Positions 46,840 to 58,609 are shown, counted from the first letter of the stretch. The stretch is 64,000 nt of DNA from Ophioceras dolichostomum (GCA_003049485.1 PYST01000001.1:62001-126000); one strand, 5' to 3'. Made by a program: numbers and translations. Notes: generated from the letters alone by a model not told the origin.

Positions 46840-47787
46840 TCATCTCCAGTTGATCCCGAAAAGCCTCGTTCGGTTCTTGGTGTCAGCGTTCTGGTTCTTT
46901 GCGCTAGCGTTCTCGAGGTAGACCCTCTGGTGGCCCTTGACGTCCACGAAGAAATATTTGTATTCGAAATCGTCCTGCCCCAGACGTCTCACCAGGTGCA
47001 GGTTCGCCACGCCCTTCCCCCGTGGCCCTTCGACGTTGAAGTGCATGAGGAAGTGCTCGTTGCCCTGAGGATCCTTTCGAGTAGTCGAGCTAGAAAGGAG
47101 GTACCACGGGCTGGTCAGCATTAAGAAAGACAGAAATCTCGACGGATGTTCGACGGATTGTTCCATGGCGGATGGGTGTGCCCCCGACTCTCGATGACGT
47201 ACGCGATGGGCCTGGCTCTCCTCCACTTGTTGTATGTCTCCTCTCCATACGCGGTTATCTTCTTGCTATCACCCAGGAGATCCAGACACTGATGGTCTTT
47301 CTTGATTCGATCCACAGCTCGGTTGTAGAACGTAGTCTTGCTGTCCGGTGAGAACACGTCCGACCATAAGAAGTATCCAACACCGCCCTGATGCGAACCC
47401 GCTGTCAGCTTAAGAACTATACGTACTTCGATAGCAGGAAGCCCAGTAGCCCAGTCGGGCTGGCTAAGCTAGACGGCAAGCAAGGCAAGCAAGCACACTT
47501 ACTGTCAACGCAAGGCCTACTAACACGAGGCCCAAGTTGAAGGTCTGCTGGGCGGCGCGAGCCGTCCTCTCTGCCGCAGAGAGCTCCGTCCACGGCACAT
47601 GGCCATCGTCATTGAACGGCGTGATCGCCCTTCTTTTCGAGCTTGACCCAGAGCTTGTGGCGTAGAATCGCTGGGAGGCGGTGGCTGCCGCGAGCGGGCA
47701 AAAGTGTTGCTGTGGCTGCGAGCTTAACAGCGCGCGAGAGACAAAGGCGCCGGCGCCAGCTGGAACTGTACACCCCTGAAGCTTCAT
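46840..47787 (-). CDS. tim21: Tim21, subunit of the mitochondrial TIM23 import complex
   Basis: Three exons (47787-47503, 47387-47203, 47089-46840) join in phase to give 239 residues. The introns are 115 and 113 bp, with donors GTAAGT and GTACGT, and the second has a GCTGAC branch site. The first 40 or so residues are basic and Ala-rich and end in QRFYATSS, fitting cleavage by the mitochondrial processing peptidase. One transmembrane segment spans about 84-104 (LGLVLVGLALT then GGVGYFLW). The intermembrane-space domain follows, with family hallmarks VFSPDSKTTFYNRAVDRIKK, GEETYNKWRRARPIASTTRK, and later FNVEGPRGKGVANLH and YKYFFVDVKGH. Tim21 binds the TOM complex on the inner side and helps sort precursors into the inner membrane. 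It is divergent from glo3. Confidence 0.96.
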
Positions 47788-48228
47788 GGTGGTGATGGTG
47801 GCGTCTGTGTATGACGGGAAAGGCCCATTTCGGTGATGTCGATAGCACCTGAAGACTCGATTGAAGGTTGTGAATTGTCGGCCGTCGCAAACGTAAACCA
47901 GAGAGATGTTCTCATGCGATGTTATCAAGTCGTGCATCAGAGCATCAGAGCTCGGACGAGTGCTGCCAATCAACCTTTCTCGAACCTTGGCGTGAGTGTG
48001 GGGTAGCAGAATCTCGGACTAAGCCGTATCTGGATTAGCCGATTGGCTTTATGCCACCCTGGCTCTGGGCGACCCAAATTCGAAGCCCAGACCACACTCC
48101 TGAACGTTCAACTTCCCAAATTCGATCAAACATCTCGACCACCACTCAACCCTGCAGGCCGTGCTGGCGCTCTCCCTATACACACGCTCTCTCTCATCGT
48201 CACTGAATTCGTCCTACAGTCGCCCAAT
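47788..48228. promoter_or_regulatory. bidirectional promoter between tim21 and glo3
   Basis: Only 441 bases separate the two start codons. A CCAAT pentamer lies at 47966-47970 and an inverted one (ATTGG) at 48042-48046, which fits CCAAT-binding (HAP) complex sites. Their use is inferred, not shown. Confidence 0.55.
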
Positions 48229-50301
48229 ATGAGCGGCCTCGCTTCAAAGCAGCAATCTCTGAGTCTCTTTGAGAAGCTGAAGAACAAGCCCGCAAACAAA
48301 GTAAGAGACGGCTTCCCCCTTTTTTTTCAACGACTGCCCCTCCCTCCGTCGATGCTGGTAGGAGGGTTCGCATAGCACTCCTTTGTCCCGGCCATGACGT
48401 TACCCGCAGCCGGCACTTGCCGTGCTACGAGGATGTTGCAAAACTGACCGGCATCCCCTCCATAGATATGTTTTGACTGCGGCCAGAAAAACCCGACCTG
48501 GACATCTGTTCCCTTCGGCATCTACCTGTGCCTCGACTGCTCGTCCAATCATCGGAATCTCGGTGTACATATCTCCTTTGTGCGGTCCACCAACCTCGAC
48601 CGTAAGTAGAAACGAGCTCGATCCTAGACTTCCAAGGGAATGGGGATCGCAAACACCACAGGAGGCGCACCACAGGAGGCGCACTGGCTGACAGACACGT
48701 GGCACAAACTAAAACAGAATGGCAATGGGATCAACTTCGCATTATGAAGGTGGGCGGAAACGAATCCGCGACGAAGTTTTTCCAGCAAAACGGTGGCTCT
48801 GCTGCCCTGAACAGCAAGGACCCCAAGACGAAGTACCAGTCCAACGCCGCCACCAAGTACAAAGATGAGCTGAAGAGGCGAGCTGCGCGAGACGCCGCTG
48901 AGTGCGTTTACCCTTCACCCGCCTGTCCTGATAGGCCACTTGCTCTCGGAACCATGCGCCATCTGTCGCCCGACGATCTTGCTTGGGTCTCTCGGCGCAT
49001 GCGATCCATGGCCGCCATGCCATTCACCTTGAAACTGACACATGAAACAATACAGGTATCCCGACGAGGTGGTCATCGCCGATGTCGGCGACGCGGGCGA
49101 CGGTACAAGCACCCCAGCGGGCGAGCCTGAGGACGACTTCTTCTCATCGTGGGACAAGCCGGCCATTAAGAAGGCCACACCCCCGATTTCACGAACCGCC
49201 ACACCGCCGGTTGTGGGTCGCACGCCATCGCCATTCCTCAGCGCCGGCGCGAACGGTGGCAAGGATATCGCCCGGGCCTCGTCCCCGCTCGCCAAGCAGG
49301 GCTCTTTCGAGGACACCACCGACACCACAACCGCCGCCAAGCCAACGGCCAGCCGTATCACGCACTCGTCCGCCCTGAAGAAGACGACCGTAGGCGCCGG
49401 TCCCCGAAAGGCCAACGTGCTCGGTGCCAAGAAGGCGACGAGCAAGCTCGGGGTCAGGAAGGCCGGCGGGTTGGGCCTCGCCGCCGGTGCGGAGGTCATC
49501 GACTTCGACGAGGCCGAGAAGAAGGCCAAGGAGGAGGCCGAGCGCATCGAGAAGCTTGGCTACGACCCGGATGAGGAGGACGCGGTGGCGAAGAAGCCTG
49601 GTGCCGTCAAGACTGGTGCGGCCGGCGGCGCGGCCGGCGTCATCCATTCGCCGAGCCCCGTCAGCCCACCGCGCGGCGGTTACGGCGCCGCTTCGCATAC
49701 CCGCGAGAAATCTGCCTCAGAGCTCGAACGGCTGGGCATGGGCATGGGCCGCCTCGGATTCGGCCAGGTCGGATCCGGCAAACCGGCGGCTGCGGCTGCG
49801 GCGAAGAAAGCCGGTGCTGGCGGGTTCGGATCCGTCGGCCCTATCAAGGCTACGGCGGAAGGTAAGTTTTGCTGGAGCTTTCCGGGCTTTGCTCTTCTCT
49901 ATACACACGAAGATTCAGACGAAGATTGTGTGGTTTGGCTAACACGAGAGATGGAAACAGCCGACGAAGAAAGGTACGCGCGCAGCAAATTCGGGGACCA
50001 GAAAGCCATCTCCTCGGACGAGTTCTTTGGCAAGGGCTCGTTCGACCCCAACGCGCAGGCCGAGGCCAAGACGCGGCTCCAGGGCTTCGAGGGCGCGACG
50101 GCCATCTCGTCCAACGCGTACTTCGGCCGCCCGGAGGACGACGACGCCCAGGAGGAGTACGGCGACCTCGAGTCGGCCGCCAAGGACTTCATCCGCAAGT
50201 TCGGCATCACCGCCGGCGACGACCTCGAGAACCTCACGGCCGCGCTGGGAGACGGGGCCACGAGGCTGCAGGGAGCTATCCGGAGCTACCTGGGGAGCTA
50301 G
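48229..50301 (+). CDS. glo3: Glo3-type Arf GTPase-activating protein (ArfGAP2/3)
   Basis: Five exons (48229-48300, 48466-48601, 48718-48901, 49056-49861, 49961-50301) join in phase to give 512 residues. The ArfGAP zinc finger is C26-x2-C29-x16-C46-x2-C49, followed by the arginine finger R54 in CSSNHR. DQWQWDQLRIMKVGGN and the KYKDELKRRAARDAAEYPDE segment are typical of Glo3. The middle is low in complexity. Later motifs ELERLGMGMGRLGFGQ and ISSDEFFGKGSFDPNAQAEA, then AISSNAYFGRPEDDD, match the repeated Glo3 regulatory motif near the C-terminus. The protein stimulates GTP hydrolysis by Arf1 on COPI vesicles in Golgi-to-ER transport. It shares a promoter region with tim21 and converges with the nitronate monooxygenase-like gene. 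Confidence 0.96.
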
Positions 50302-51268
50302 AGAGAGTTGGTTGGAGGGAGCTGAAGGGAGCTGAGGTAGGTAGGTGCGGACTGACTTCTGGAGGTTATGAGAGGGAAGGGCTGGCTGGCTAGTTGCTGG
50401 ATTCGCGTACTTTGGATGGGGGGAGTTTCGAACGTCAACTCACTTCTCGTCGGATTTAATACAACGCTCGGAACGAAGGAATAGGGGTTGGTGGGTTATG
50501 ATTTCTCAATGTTCTTTTCTCTTTTGGTTCAAACGATACGAGTACAGGAAAGCATTTCTATTTTCTCTACCTACCTGAGTCATATTACGACCGAACACCT
50601 AACTGTCTAGTGGGTGGTTGGTGATACTCTGGGGGGACAAACTCGGGCTGGCGGGCTGCCTAAAAAGCGAGCGATGATCATGATGAAGAAGACGTGGCAT
50701 ATATCTGTTGGTTTTGACAGTCTTGCGTCCTGTTTTCCTTCAACACGGCGGCGCACATCAGATTGGGAGCAAAGAAGACAAAAATCAACAAAGGGAGGGA
50801 GAGGAGAAAACGCGGCGGAACGAACGCGAAGACGGTTGGCTGCCTACCTAGTGCCTCACTTAGCAGACACTGACGAGTATCTAAATAGAGAGAGAATGTT
50901 CTTGGACTACGGCGTTTGGAAGACCGAGAACCACACACATGCGTGGATATGCTCCAGATGGAGTCCCCTATGATTTTGTAAACCAAGAGACAGATTGTTA
51001 TAGATCGGCTAGAAGGACCTATATACTGCCTTGTGCAGGCTATCTCATCATACAAATGTACAAAGAACCCAAGATGCAGCAAGCAATGCCTCCAGAAGCG
51101 CCCCTGAATAACCCAACCGTTAGTAGTGCGTTAATGGGAGATGGAAAGGAGTGCTCGAAAAATGCAGAGAAACAAATAGCGAGTATATGGCAAAGTGGAG
51201 AGAAACAAGGATAAAAAGGGGGCTTTTTTTGGGTGCAGCTCTGCTCCTCCAATGACGATGAACGTCTC
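50302..51268. other. 3' flanks of the convergent glo3 and nitronate monooxygenase genes
   Basis: About 970 bases between two stop codons. It holds TAGG/CCTA runs (50335-50345 and 50566-50574) and AT-richer DNA consistent with two 3' UTRs. No gene is visible. Confidence 0.6.
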
Positions 51269-52676
51269 CTACAACTTCGGGTGAGAAGTGAGCATCCCGT
51301 TTCCCTCAGCTAAGCACTTCGCGGCGTCGTTGACGAACTCGTCGACGACGGCCTTGGCCGGCTTGTTCTCGTTGACGACGGCGGCGCACTGGCCCATCAG
51401 GAACGGCCTGAACTGGTCCATCAGCTCGTCGATGTCGACCTCCTCCTCCGACTCGACCTTCTTCTTCTCGTCCTTTCCGTCCTTTCCGCCCATCCCGACG
51501 CTGCCGGGTGGGCCCTCGCCGCTCATGATCTTGTCCAGGTCGGCCTCGTAAGGGATGGTGCCCTTGGCCGTCAGCTCCTTGATCTCGTCCTGGCGGTTGT
51601 GCTCCCAGTTCTCGATGTAGGCGTTCGTGCGCACGCGCAGGGGCCTGCCCGTGAAGATGAGCGTCTTGATGGTGTCGTCGAAGCCCGCAGTGCGCACGGC
51701 CTCCTTGTGCGACTCGGGCGCGCCGGCCTCCTCCGTCAGGATGAAGCGCGTGCCGACCCAGACGGCCGACGCGCCCATCATCAGCGCCGCGGCCAGCAGC
51801 TGGCCGTTGTGGATGCCGCCCGCGGCGACGACCTGCACGGGCCCGCCCGTGAGCGGCGACCTGCGGCCGCGGCAGGCGGCCACCACGGCGGGGATCAGCA
51901 CGGTGGTCGGCACGTTGCCGGTGTGGCCGCCGCCCTCGCCGCCCTGGGCGCAGATGATGTCGACTCCGAGCTCGAGGCACTTGGCCACGTGCTTCGGGTG
52001 GCCGATCATGTTCATGTAGAGCACGCCGGCCTTGTGCAGGCGCTCGACCACGTGGCGGGGCGGCACGCCGACGGCGGAGACGAAGACTTTCGCGCCGGAC
52101 TCGATCACGATGGTGATCAGCTCGTCGAGCTTGCCCTTGGTGTAGTCGTAGTTGGTCTTGCGCGCCTGGCCGCCCACCTGCGGGAGCAGCAGGTCGACGC
52201 CGAAGGGCGCCTTCTTGTCGTCGAGGAAGGACTTGAGCTCCTCGATCTGGTCGCGCAGCATCTCGGGCGTGTAGTTGACCCCGCCGATGACGCCCAGCCC
52301 GCCCGCGTTCGTGACCGCCGCCGCGAGCTTGGGGCCCGCGGCCACGTTCATGCCCGCTAGCATCACCGGGTGCCTGATCTTGAACAGGTCGGTGAGGGGC
52401 GTTCGGATCTTCTCTGTTACGTAGGGTTACAGGAGCTCGTCAGCACACTAATCTTTCTTCCCGCCCATAAGTAAACTGGGCCTTTCCCCCAGCTCTAGCT
52501 CTAGCGCATCCGCGCTCGAGGTGAGCACGAATCCATTGCGGAGTGTCCCTGTCCCAACCCTACAGCTCCCTTCCCTCGTAAGCGTACACTCGGATGCGTA
52601 CACTCGCAGTGAGCGGGAAGGAGCCGGTCCACATAAGCCTTCTTGGAGGGGAACTTTTCTTACGTGGAGATGCCAT
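51269..52676 (-). CDS. nitronate monooxygenase / 2-nitropropane dioxygenase family flavoprotein
   Basis: Two exons join in phase: a 13-base first exon (52676-52664, MASP plus one base) and 52413-51269, giving 385 residues. The 250-base intron has donor GTAAGA and acceptor CAG. The start was chosen because the next ATG, at Met22, would remove the first barrel strand (HPVMLAGMN). The protein is an FMN-binding TIM barrel: AGGLGVIGG at 41-49, the phosphate-binding GGEGGGHTG at 162-170, AAGGIHNG at 201-208 and GTRF at 225-228. The family oxidises alkyl nitronates, often to detoxify them, but the substrate of this member is not fixed by sequence. The C-terminal third holds a Lys/Glu-rich insertion (GGKDGKDEKKKVESEEE). 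It diverges from fol1. Confidence 0.9.
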
Positions 52677-53694
52677 GTTGAATGTGGACTGATAGGTATA
52701 GATCGATGGGATAAGGTGATCTCCCTCGGTATCGACAAACAGGACCGGTAAAAGTTAGGAGAAAGGAAAGAAATCTAGACTGCTAACAATTGGCGGAGTA
52801 AGGAATAGATAGATGTACTGCTCCAAAAAAAAAGAGAATTGCGACAAGAGGACACGACGCTAAGACAAAGAAGTGACCTGCACCGCACATGCCTGCTTGA
52901 GCCGAGGTGCTTTAGGTTGCCCCAATTCTTGGTCCCTCGGCAGGGCACTTCTGGGGATTCCCTACCCTCTGTGCGCAGTTATCTGGGGTCTACTTGGCAC
53001 CGAGCTCCCCCTCTCCGCTGATGTCTGCGCTGAAAGTGCGCTGGGCGGATGGTGGGGTAGAGTAGCTCAACTAAAAAAGATGCCGAGGTCCAGAACCGAT
53101 TATTGATGGGAAAGTCTGTGGGGAGTCAAGTCCGTCGCGAATTGGCCATTCGAGGCTGGATGGGATCGGTGGATCGGCTCCAATTCGCCGACATACGCAG
53201 TTTACTCATCTGTCTGAGCCGACATCCAAGGTCCCAGGGCCCAGAAAAGCAAACTTATAATCCTAGCGAGAAAATGAATATCTCCTATTCTCTCCAAGTC
53301 GTTGGGAAGCCGTTGGGATACCGAATCTTGGATCTGGAAACATCACGTCATGGACATTTTTGGTAGCTTGCATGGTCCGGGAATTTAGCGGTTCCGGGGA
53401 CCGGGGCTCAGGGCTCCACAGGGGTCTGCTACTGTGAAGCGCGTCGCGTCCCAGCAATGAACATGAAATCATCACTGATGAGCCCTTAAATAGAATAACA
53501 GAGAGCGCCAACCCAAGAGAATATCCAGCCATTGGTTCGATGTGAGGTCTCGAAAATAATGGCGATTATATCTGAATGACTTCGACGTATACGTAAAGTA
53601 TACACCTTACATTCTCGAGCTCGCCGCGGTGTCCCAACTTGCTTGCTCCTCATCCTGCATTCGCCTTGAGCAGCCGAGCTGCTGCTAGCCAAAC
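52677..53694. promoter_or_regulatory. divergent promoter region of the nitronate monooxygenase-like gene and fol1
   Basis: About 1.0 kb between start codons. CCAAT pentamers occur at 52922-52926 and 53180-53184, and an inverted one at 53141-53145. No coding frame here is credible. Confidence 0.5.
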
Positions 53695-55806
53695 ATGAGC
53701 TTTGCCTTGATGGCGGCCATAGCGGCGGCATCAGCGGCAGTAGCTGCCCCCACGCGTCGCCTGGCCCCGCGCGCAGTCACCGCTGCGGCCTTATTGCGCA
53801 GCGATGCTGTTATCGGATGGACGTCGGCAGGAGTGGAGACGACCCGACCTCGGCGTCGGTTCATCTCGGGCTCGGTCCGGAGGCCGGAGAGCAGAAGAAC
53901 GAGGTTTACGAGATATGGCCTGGGTACTCCTGCGCAGCCACCCCTGGAATCTCCGCTGCAGACTCAGAAGCCGACCACCGGTCTGGGCAACTTGGGAACA
54001 GAGGAAATTCCGGCTCCGGCTCAACCAGAAGCGAGGAGCCGTGCTACGGCGTACATCGCCCTGGGAAGCAACATGGGCGACCGCATCGCCATGATCGAGC
54101 GGGCTTGCAAAGAGATGGACGCCAGGGGAATCCACGTGAAACGGACCAGCAGCCTGTGGGAGACGGAACCGATGTACGTCCTCGACCAGGACAGGTTCGT
54201 CAACGGGGCCTGTGAGGTAGGGATATCCGCACGGGCTCAGACCCGATACTTTCGATGCCTGCACTCATTCCTAGCACCTGATCTACTCGCTCTGTCACTT
54301 TTTGTTTTCTGTGCCACTGCTAACAAGCCGGGCAGGTCGAGACAGATCTGGAGCCCCTGGCTCTGCTAGACCAGCTGCAAGACATTGAGAACAGCATGGG
54401 TCGGGAGAAGATCGTGGACAAGGGCCCACGGAACATCGATCTGGACATCCTGCTCTATAAGAATGAGAAGCTGTACACGGACCGCTTAAATCTGCCGCAC
54501 ATCGGCATCCCGGAGCGGGAGTTCGTCCTGCGACCTCTGGCTGAGTGAGTCGCTCAGTCCCATCTTCCCCCTTAGCCCCTGAATGCTGAGAGATACCTCT
54601 ATCCTTCTACACAAGTTCCTATATCCATCGCATCGCATGAAACTCATCAGGACATCTGTGGGCTTGCTCCCCCTCCCCTCTCTATCTAGACTCATCCCCG
54701 ACAAGCCAATCGACCCAGACCGTCCATGGAAGCTAGCCCTAGACTACCTCAACGAGCTGCCCCCACCATCCTCCCCACTCACGACCTTGACCCCCCTATC
54801 AACAAATACTAGTGGCCAGACGCAAACACCCCCCCTGCAGGCCCTCCTACCCACACGCCGCACACACGTCATGGCCATCCTCAACGTAACGCCCGACTCC
54901 TTTTCCGACGGCGGCTCCCACCACTCCTCTTCGTCTCCGCTATCCGCCGACGCCCTCGCGACGACCGCGCGCCGCCTCATCGACGCCGGCGCGACCATCA
55001 TCGACGTGGGCGGCCAGTCGACCGCGCCGCGTGCGACGCAGGTGTCGCCGGCCGAGGAGCTCGCGCGCGTCATCCCCGCCATCGAGGCCATCCGCGCCGT
55101 CAACGCCGAGATAGACAGCAGCAGCGGCGCTAGCGGACGGCCCAGGCCCAGGGCCATCATTAGCGTGGACACGTACCGCGCCTCCGTCGCCGCGGCCGCC
55201 GTCGCCGCCGGCGCCGACATGGTCAACGACGTGTCGGCCGGCCTGCTGGACCCGGAGATGCTGCCGACAGTGGCCAGGCTGGGCGTGACGGTGTGTCTGA
55301 TGCACATGCGCGGCACGCCTGCGACGATGGACGCGCTGTCGAACTACAACAACGGCAGCAGCCGCTCATCCCCCTCACCAGAAGCCGCTGAAGCCGCCGA
55401 AGCCGCCGAAGACGACGACGACGCCGTAATCCCCGCCATAGCAACCGAGCTCCTCTCCCGCGTCGCCGCCGCCGAAGCCGCCGGCGTGCGCCGCTGGCGC
55501 ATCGTCCTGGACCCTGGCCTCGGCTTCGCCAAGGTGCGCCCCGGCCAGAACCTCTCCGTGCTGCGCCGGCTGGACGACCTCCGCAGCTGGCCGGGCCTCG
55601 AGGGCCTGCCGTGGCTCGTCGGGCCAAGCCGGAAGCGGTTCGTCGGAGCCGTGACCGGCGTGGAGAGGGCCCGGGACCGCGTGTGGGGCACGGCCGCCGC
55701 CGTGGCGGCGAGCGTGCAGGGCGGGGCCGACGTCGTGCGCGTGCACGATGTGGGGGAGATGAGCCAGGTGGTCAGGATGGCGGATGCGATATGGAGGAGG
55801 CGGTGA
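53695..55806 (+). CDS. fol1: bifunctional folate synthesis protein, HPPK-DHPS
   Basis: Three exons (53695-54216, 54336-54544, 54690-55806) join in phase to give 615 residues. Residues 1 to about 70 are Ala/Arg-rich without acidic clusters and look like a mitochondrial presequence. The HPPK domain (about 118-245) has YIALGSNMGDR at 120-130, SLWETEPMYV and the signature GPRNIDLDILLY at 204-215. The DHPS domain (about 300-612) has MAILNVTPDSFSDGG at 305-319, IIDVGGQST, ISVDTYR, MVNDVSAG, LDPGLGFAK, GPSRKRFVG and ADVVRVHDV. HPPK transfers pyrophosphate from ATP to hydroxymethyl-dihydropterin, and DHPS joins the product to p-aminobenzoate. No dihydroneopterin aldolase domain is present, unlike yeast Fol1. 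Loop 2 reads STAPRA rather than the common STRPGA, and an acidic Ala/Glu/Asp-rich insertion interrupts DHPS near 55365-55436. Confidence 0.96.
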
Positions 55807-56102
55807 GACGAGAAAAAAGAAACCGAAACGTCTTGGTTTGCGGCTTTGTTTTTTTCTGTGGCGAGGAGGGAGGGGAGGGAGAGTCGACGGGCGATCAGGG
55901 AGGGAGAATGGGGGCCGGGGAGGAGGCTTTGGAGAAAACAAAAACGACCGAGAACGTGGGCTGCTCCATGGCAAGGCGTCGTCGGCGTCGTCGGCGCCCC
56001 GTCCCTGCCTCTTCTTGCTTTGTTGCTATTCTCTGCTACTCGGACTTGGGAGGCGGCGCCTCGCCTCGTGAGGTTGGATCTGGTGGCGTAGCTTACTTCC
56101 TC

Positions 56103-56140
56103 CCTACCTACCAACCTACCTACCTACCTATCACCTACCT
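56103..56140. repeat. CCTA-type tetranucleotide tract
   Basis: An imperfect run of CCTA/CTAC units, the mirror strand of the TAGG tracts elsewhere in the window. Confidence 0.9.
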
Positions 56141-57621
56141 CGGTAACTATCTAGGTTGGTAGCCATTTGCATTATCGCAGAGGGAGCTGGATGGCGACGA
56201 TGATGGCGAGCGAGCTGCCCCCGTGATTGATGTGTTCTGGCTGTGAATGGAATCATCGTCGCATTGGACCAAAGATGGCATACGTTGGTCGCTGCTGAAC
56301 ACGCCCCCTCCGTTGTTGCAGCTCGTGGGTGATATGTACCTAGAAGTAGGTAGATACCTGTCATGCATGGACCCCCCTGGTACCATGCATGTGCTGCGTA
56401 CTTGTGCAGGGAAATATCAATGTAGATCTCCTGCTTTGTATGTATCTGAAAGTCTCCACTCCCACTACCCAGCTGTCAATTCACACCCGTCCAACCTGTG
56501 CGCTGGTAAGGCAGAAAATGGGCGAAGTGTCGGTTGAGGAAACACATCAACGACAATGCACACGCCCGTTTCGCGCTTGATACTAAACAAAGCACACTGC
56601 TTTGGTGTCTGTCTTGTCTTGTCCGTCTGTCCACTGGAACCCCGGCCCGACCTCTGCATCCACGACATGATGCAGTCCCCGAGCATCCGGTTCCAGATGC
56701 CGAAGGGCTCAGCTCAGCTTGATTGCGGCTCATCCTGCCCCAGCCAGTCCAGAGCCTCCCTCAGCCCGCTTCTCACCTGGCCGGCCCGTGCCACGTCTCC
56801 CTTCCCGGACGTCTTCAGACTGCCGCCCGATGGGGAAACACAACATCCACCCCCTTTTCACCCCGGGTCTCGTCCCGGTTATTGGCTCTCTCGGGATTCA
56901 GTGTCCTCCACCAGCTTGTCTGATCTGTGGTGTTGGCGAAACTCCCGGACGCAGCGGCAATGGAGGCAGGTAGGCGCAGCCGAGGGTCTCTCGCTCGCTT
57001 GGTGGGATATTGACGGAGATGAGAGGGAAGAGAGGTCTATAGCCCCGTCGGTATACCTCCCACCTCATGGCCTAGACCATTTTGTTGCTACCCGTGATGG
57101 CACGGTTAGATCCAACCTTGCCCTTACTCGACTAGGGACAAGTTCCGAGGCCACCCAACTCAGGGAGACGGCTTCGCTGCGGCTGCTTGCGTGCGTACTG
57201 AGGTGGTGAGAAAACTGTTCCGGATATGGCTGTCGTACTATAGCTCCCAACAATTAGGTTGCCGGGTCTGTCCTCGGTTGCGGGATATCCACACCGCTGT
57301 AACATCGTGATGGTGCTGATGACGATGATGGTGATGAGTATGGTGGCAGTGGGTTTCGCCTAGGGCAGGAGAAGGGATAAGACGGGGAAGCGCGGGGAAG
57401 GAATCGAAGGATCGAAGAACGAAGCGAGACGACATGGCGTCCTAGATACGAGTTGATGATGCTATTCGGACACCCGTACAGGCACGATGATTAATCGACT
57501 ATGGGCCGATCATCGGCCTGCCAAGACCAGAAGGCTTCCTGTGTCAAGTTCCGTGAATAATCAGTGTTTTGAAGTCATTGAGAGGAGAGGACAGGCCAGG
57601 ACAGGCCAGGGCCAGGCTGCG

Positions 57622-57655
57622 CATCATCATCACCATCATCACCACCACCACCACC
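57622..57655. repeat. CAT/CAC trinucleotide tract
   Basis: Mixed CAT and CAC units in an uninterrupted three-base register. Confidence 0.9.
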
Positions 57656-58580
57656 GCCACTGGTGGTATGCGTGAGTGCTGCTGCGAGTGCAGTCACAGC
57701 AGCGGTCAGAGGTCATCTCCGGCCTCATCAAGGCAGTCATCCGAGGAGAGAGGAAAGCCTGCAGCAAGAGGACGGGGAATGCAGCGAGACGGGTGCTCGA
57801 TAGGCACCGCCGGGCTACACACTAGGCACGAACGACTTGATTGGCCGTCCTTACGCTCGCCTCTAGGTTCAACGACTCGACAGGTAGGTCCTGGTCGCAT
57901 CGTCAGCTAGAGTCGGGTCTTCGGTTGACCCGTTCACTCAGATCCTCGCTTCTCGCCTCGTTGCGCCCGACAGATGAGAACAGAAAGAACACGAGATAAG
58001 AGTTTCCCCGGAAAAGGGGGATAAGCAATCTATTTGCATTTTTAATCAAGACGCTGTCGTGATTCACAGCCTGTAGGGCTGAAGAAAGCTGTGCAACAGC
58101 CAATATTCCGGTGCACCGTCGTGCCGCTGGCAAGGAAGGCATTGGAAGGGAGCCGGCTAGCTTGCTTCGCCTGCTGGGTGCACTCGCCCCTCCCATCCCA
58201 TACTAATCTATTCCGGCCTTTGTGTCTCTACGGGTATGCAGTTCGACCACCCCTAAGCGGAACGGAGGAACTGACGGGCGTCGCGTCATCGTGCTACTGA
58301 GCACGGCGGCGGCAGACGGGCAAATATGGAGTAACTTTGAAGGAAGGGTGGGAGGATTCGCGGGTATGGGTATGTGACTGGTCAAGTTCGATGTTGTGTA
58401 AAGAAGATCGATCGAAAAAACCTCGGGGCAGCTCCCCGACGCCGAGGGAACCGGTCTCGGCTTAGCCTGGCTAACTGCCAAACCTACCTGGGCTAACGAG
58501 CAGAAGGTAGGATCTTGCGGGAGAGTGGGCATTGGGGAAAAGGGGGCCAAAAATGCGAGGAGGAATGGAAAGGAACACAC

Positions 58581-58609
58581 GGGGCGGGGCGGGGCGGGGC
58601 GAGGCGGGG
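58581..58609 (+). repeat. GGGGC repeat with G-quadruplex potential
   Basis: Four GGGGC units followed by GAGGC and GGGG give at least five G runs of four or more separated by one to six bases, the pattern for a stable intramolecular G-quadruplex on the plus strand. Confidence 0.85.

Noticed and set aside
56103..56140. CRISPR-like regular repeat
   Set aside because: The tetranucleotide run has no spacers, and the organism is a eukaryote.
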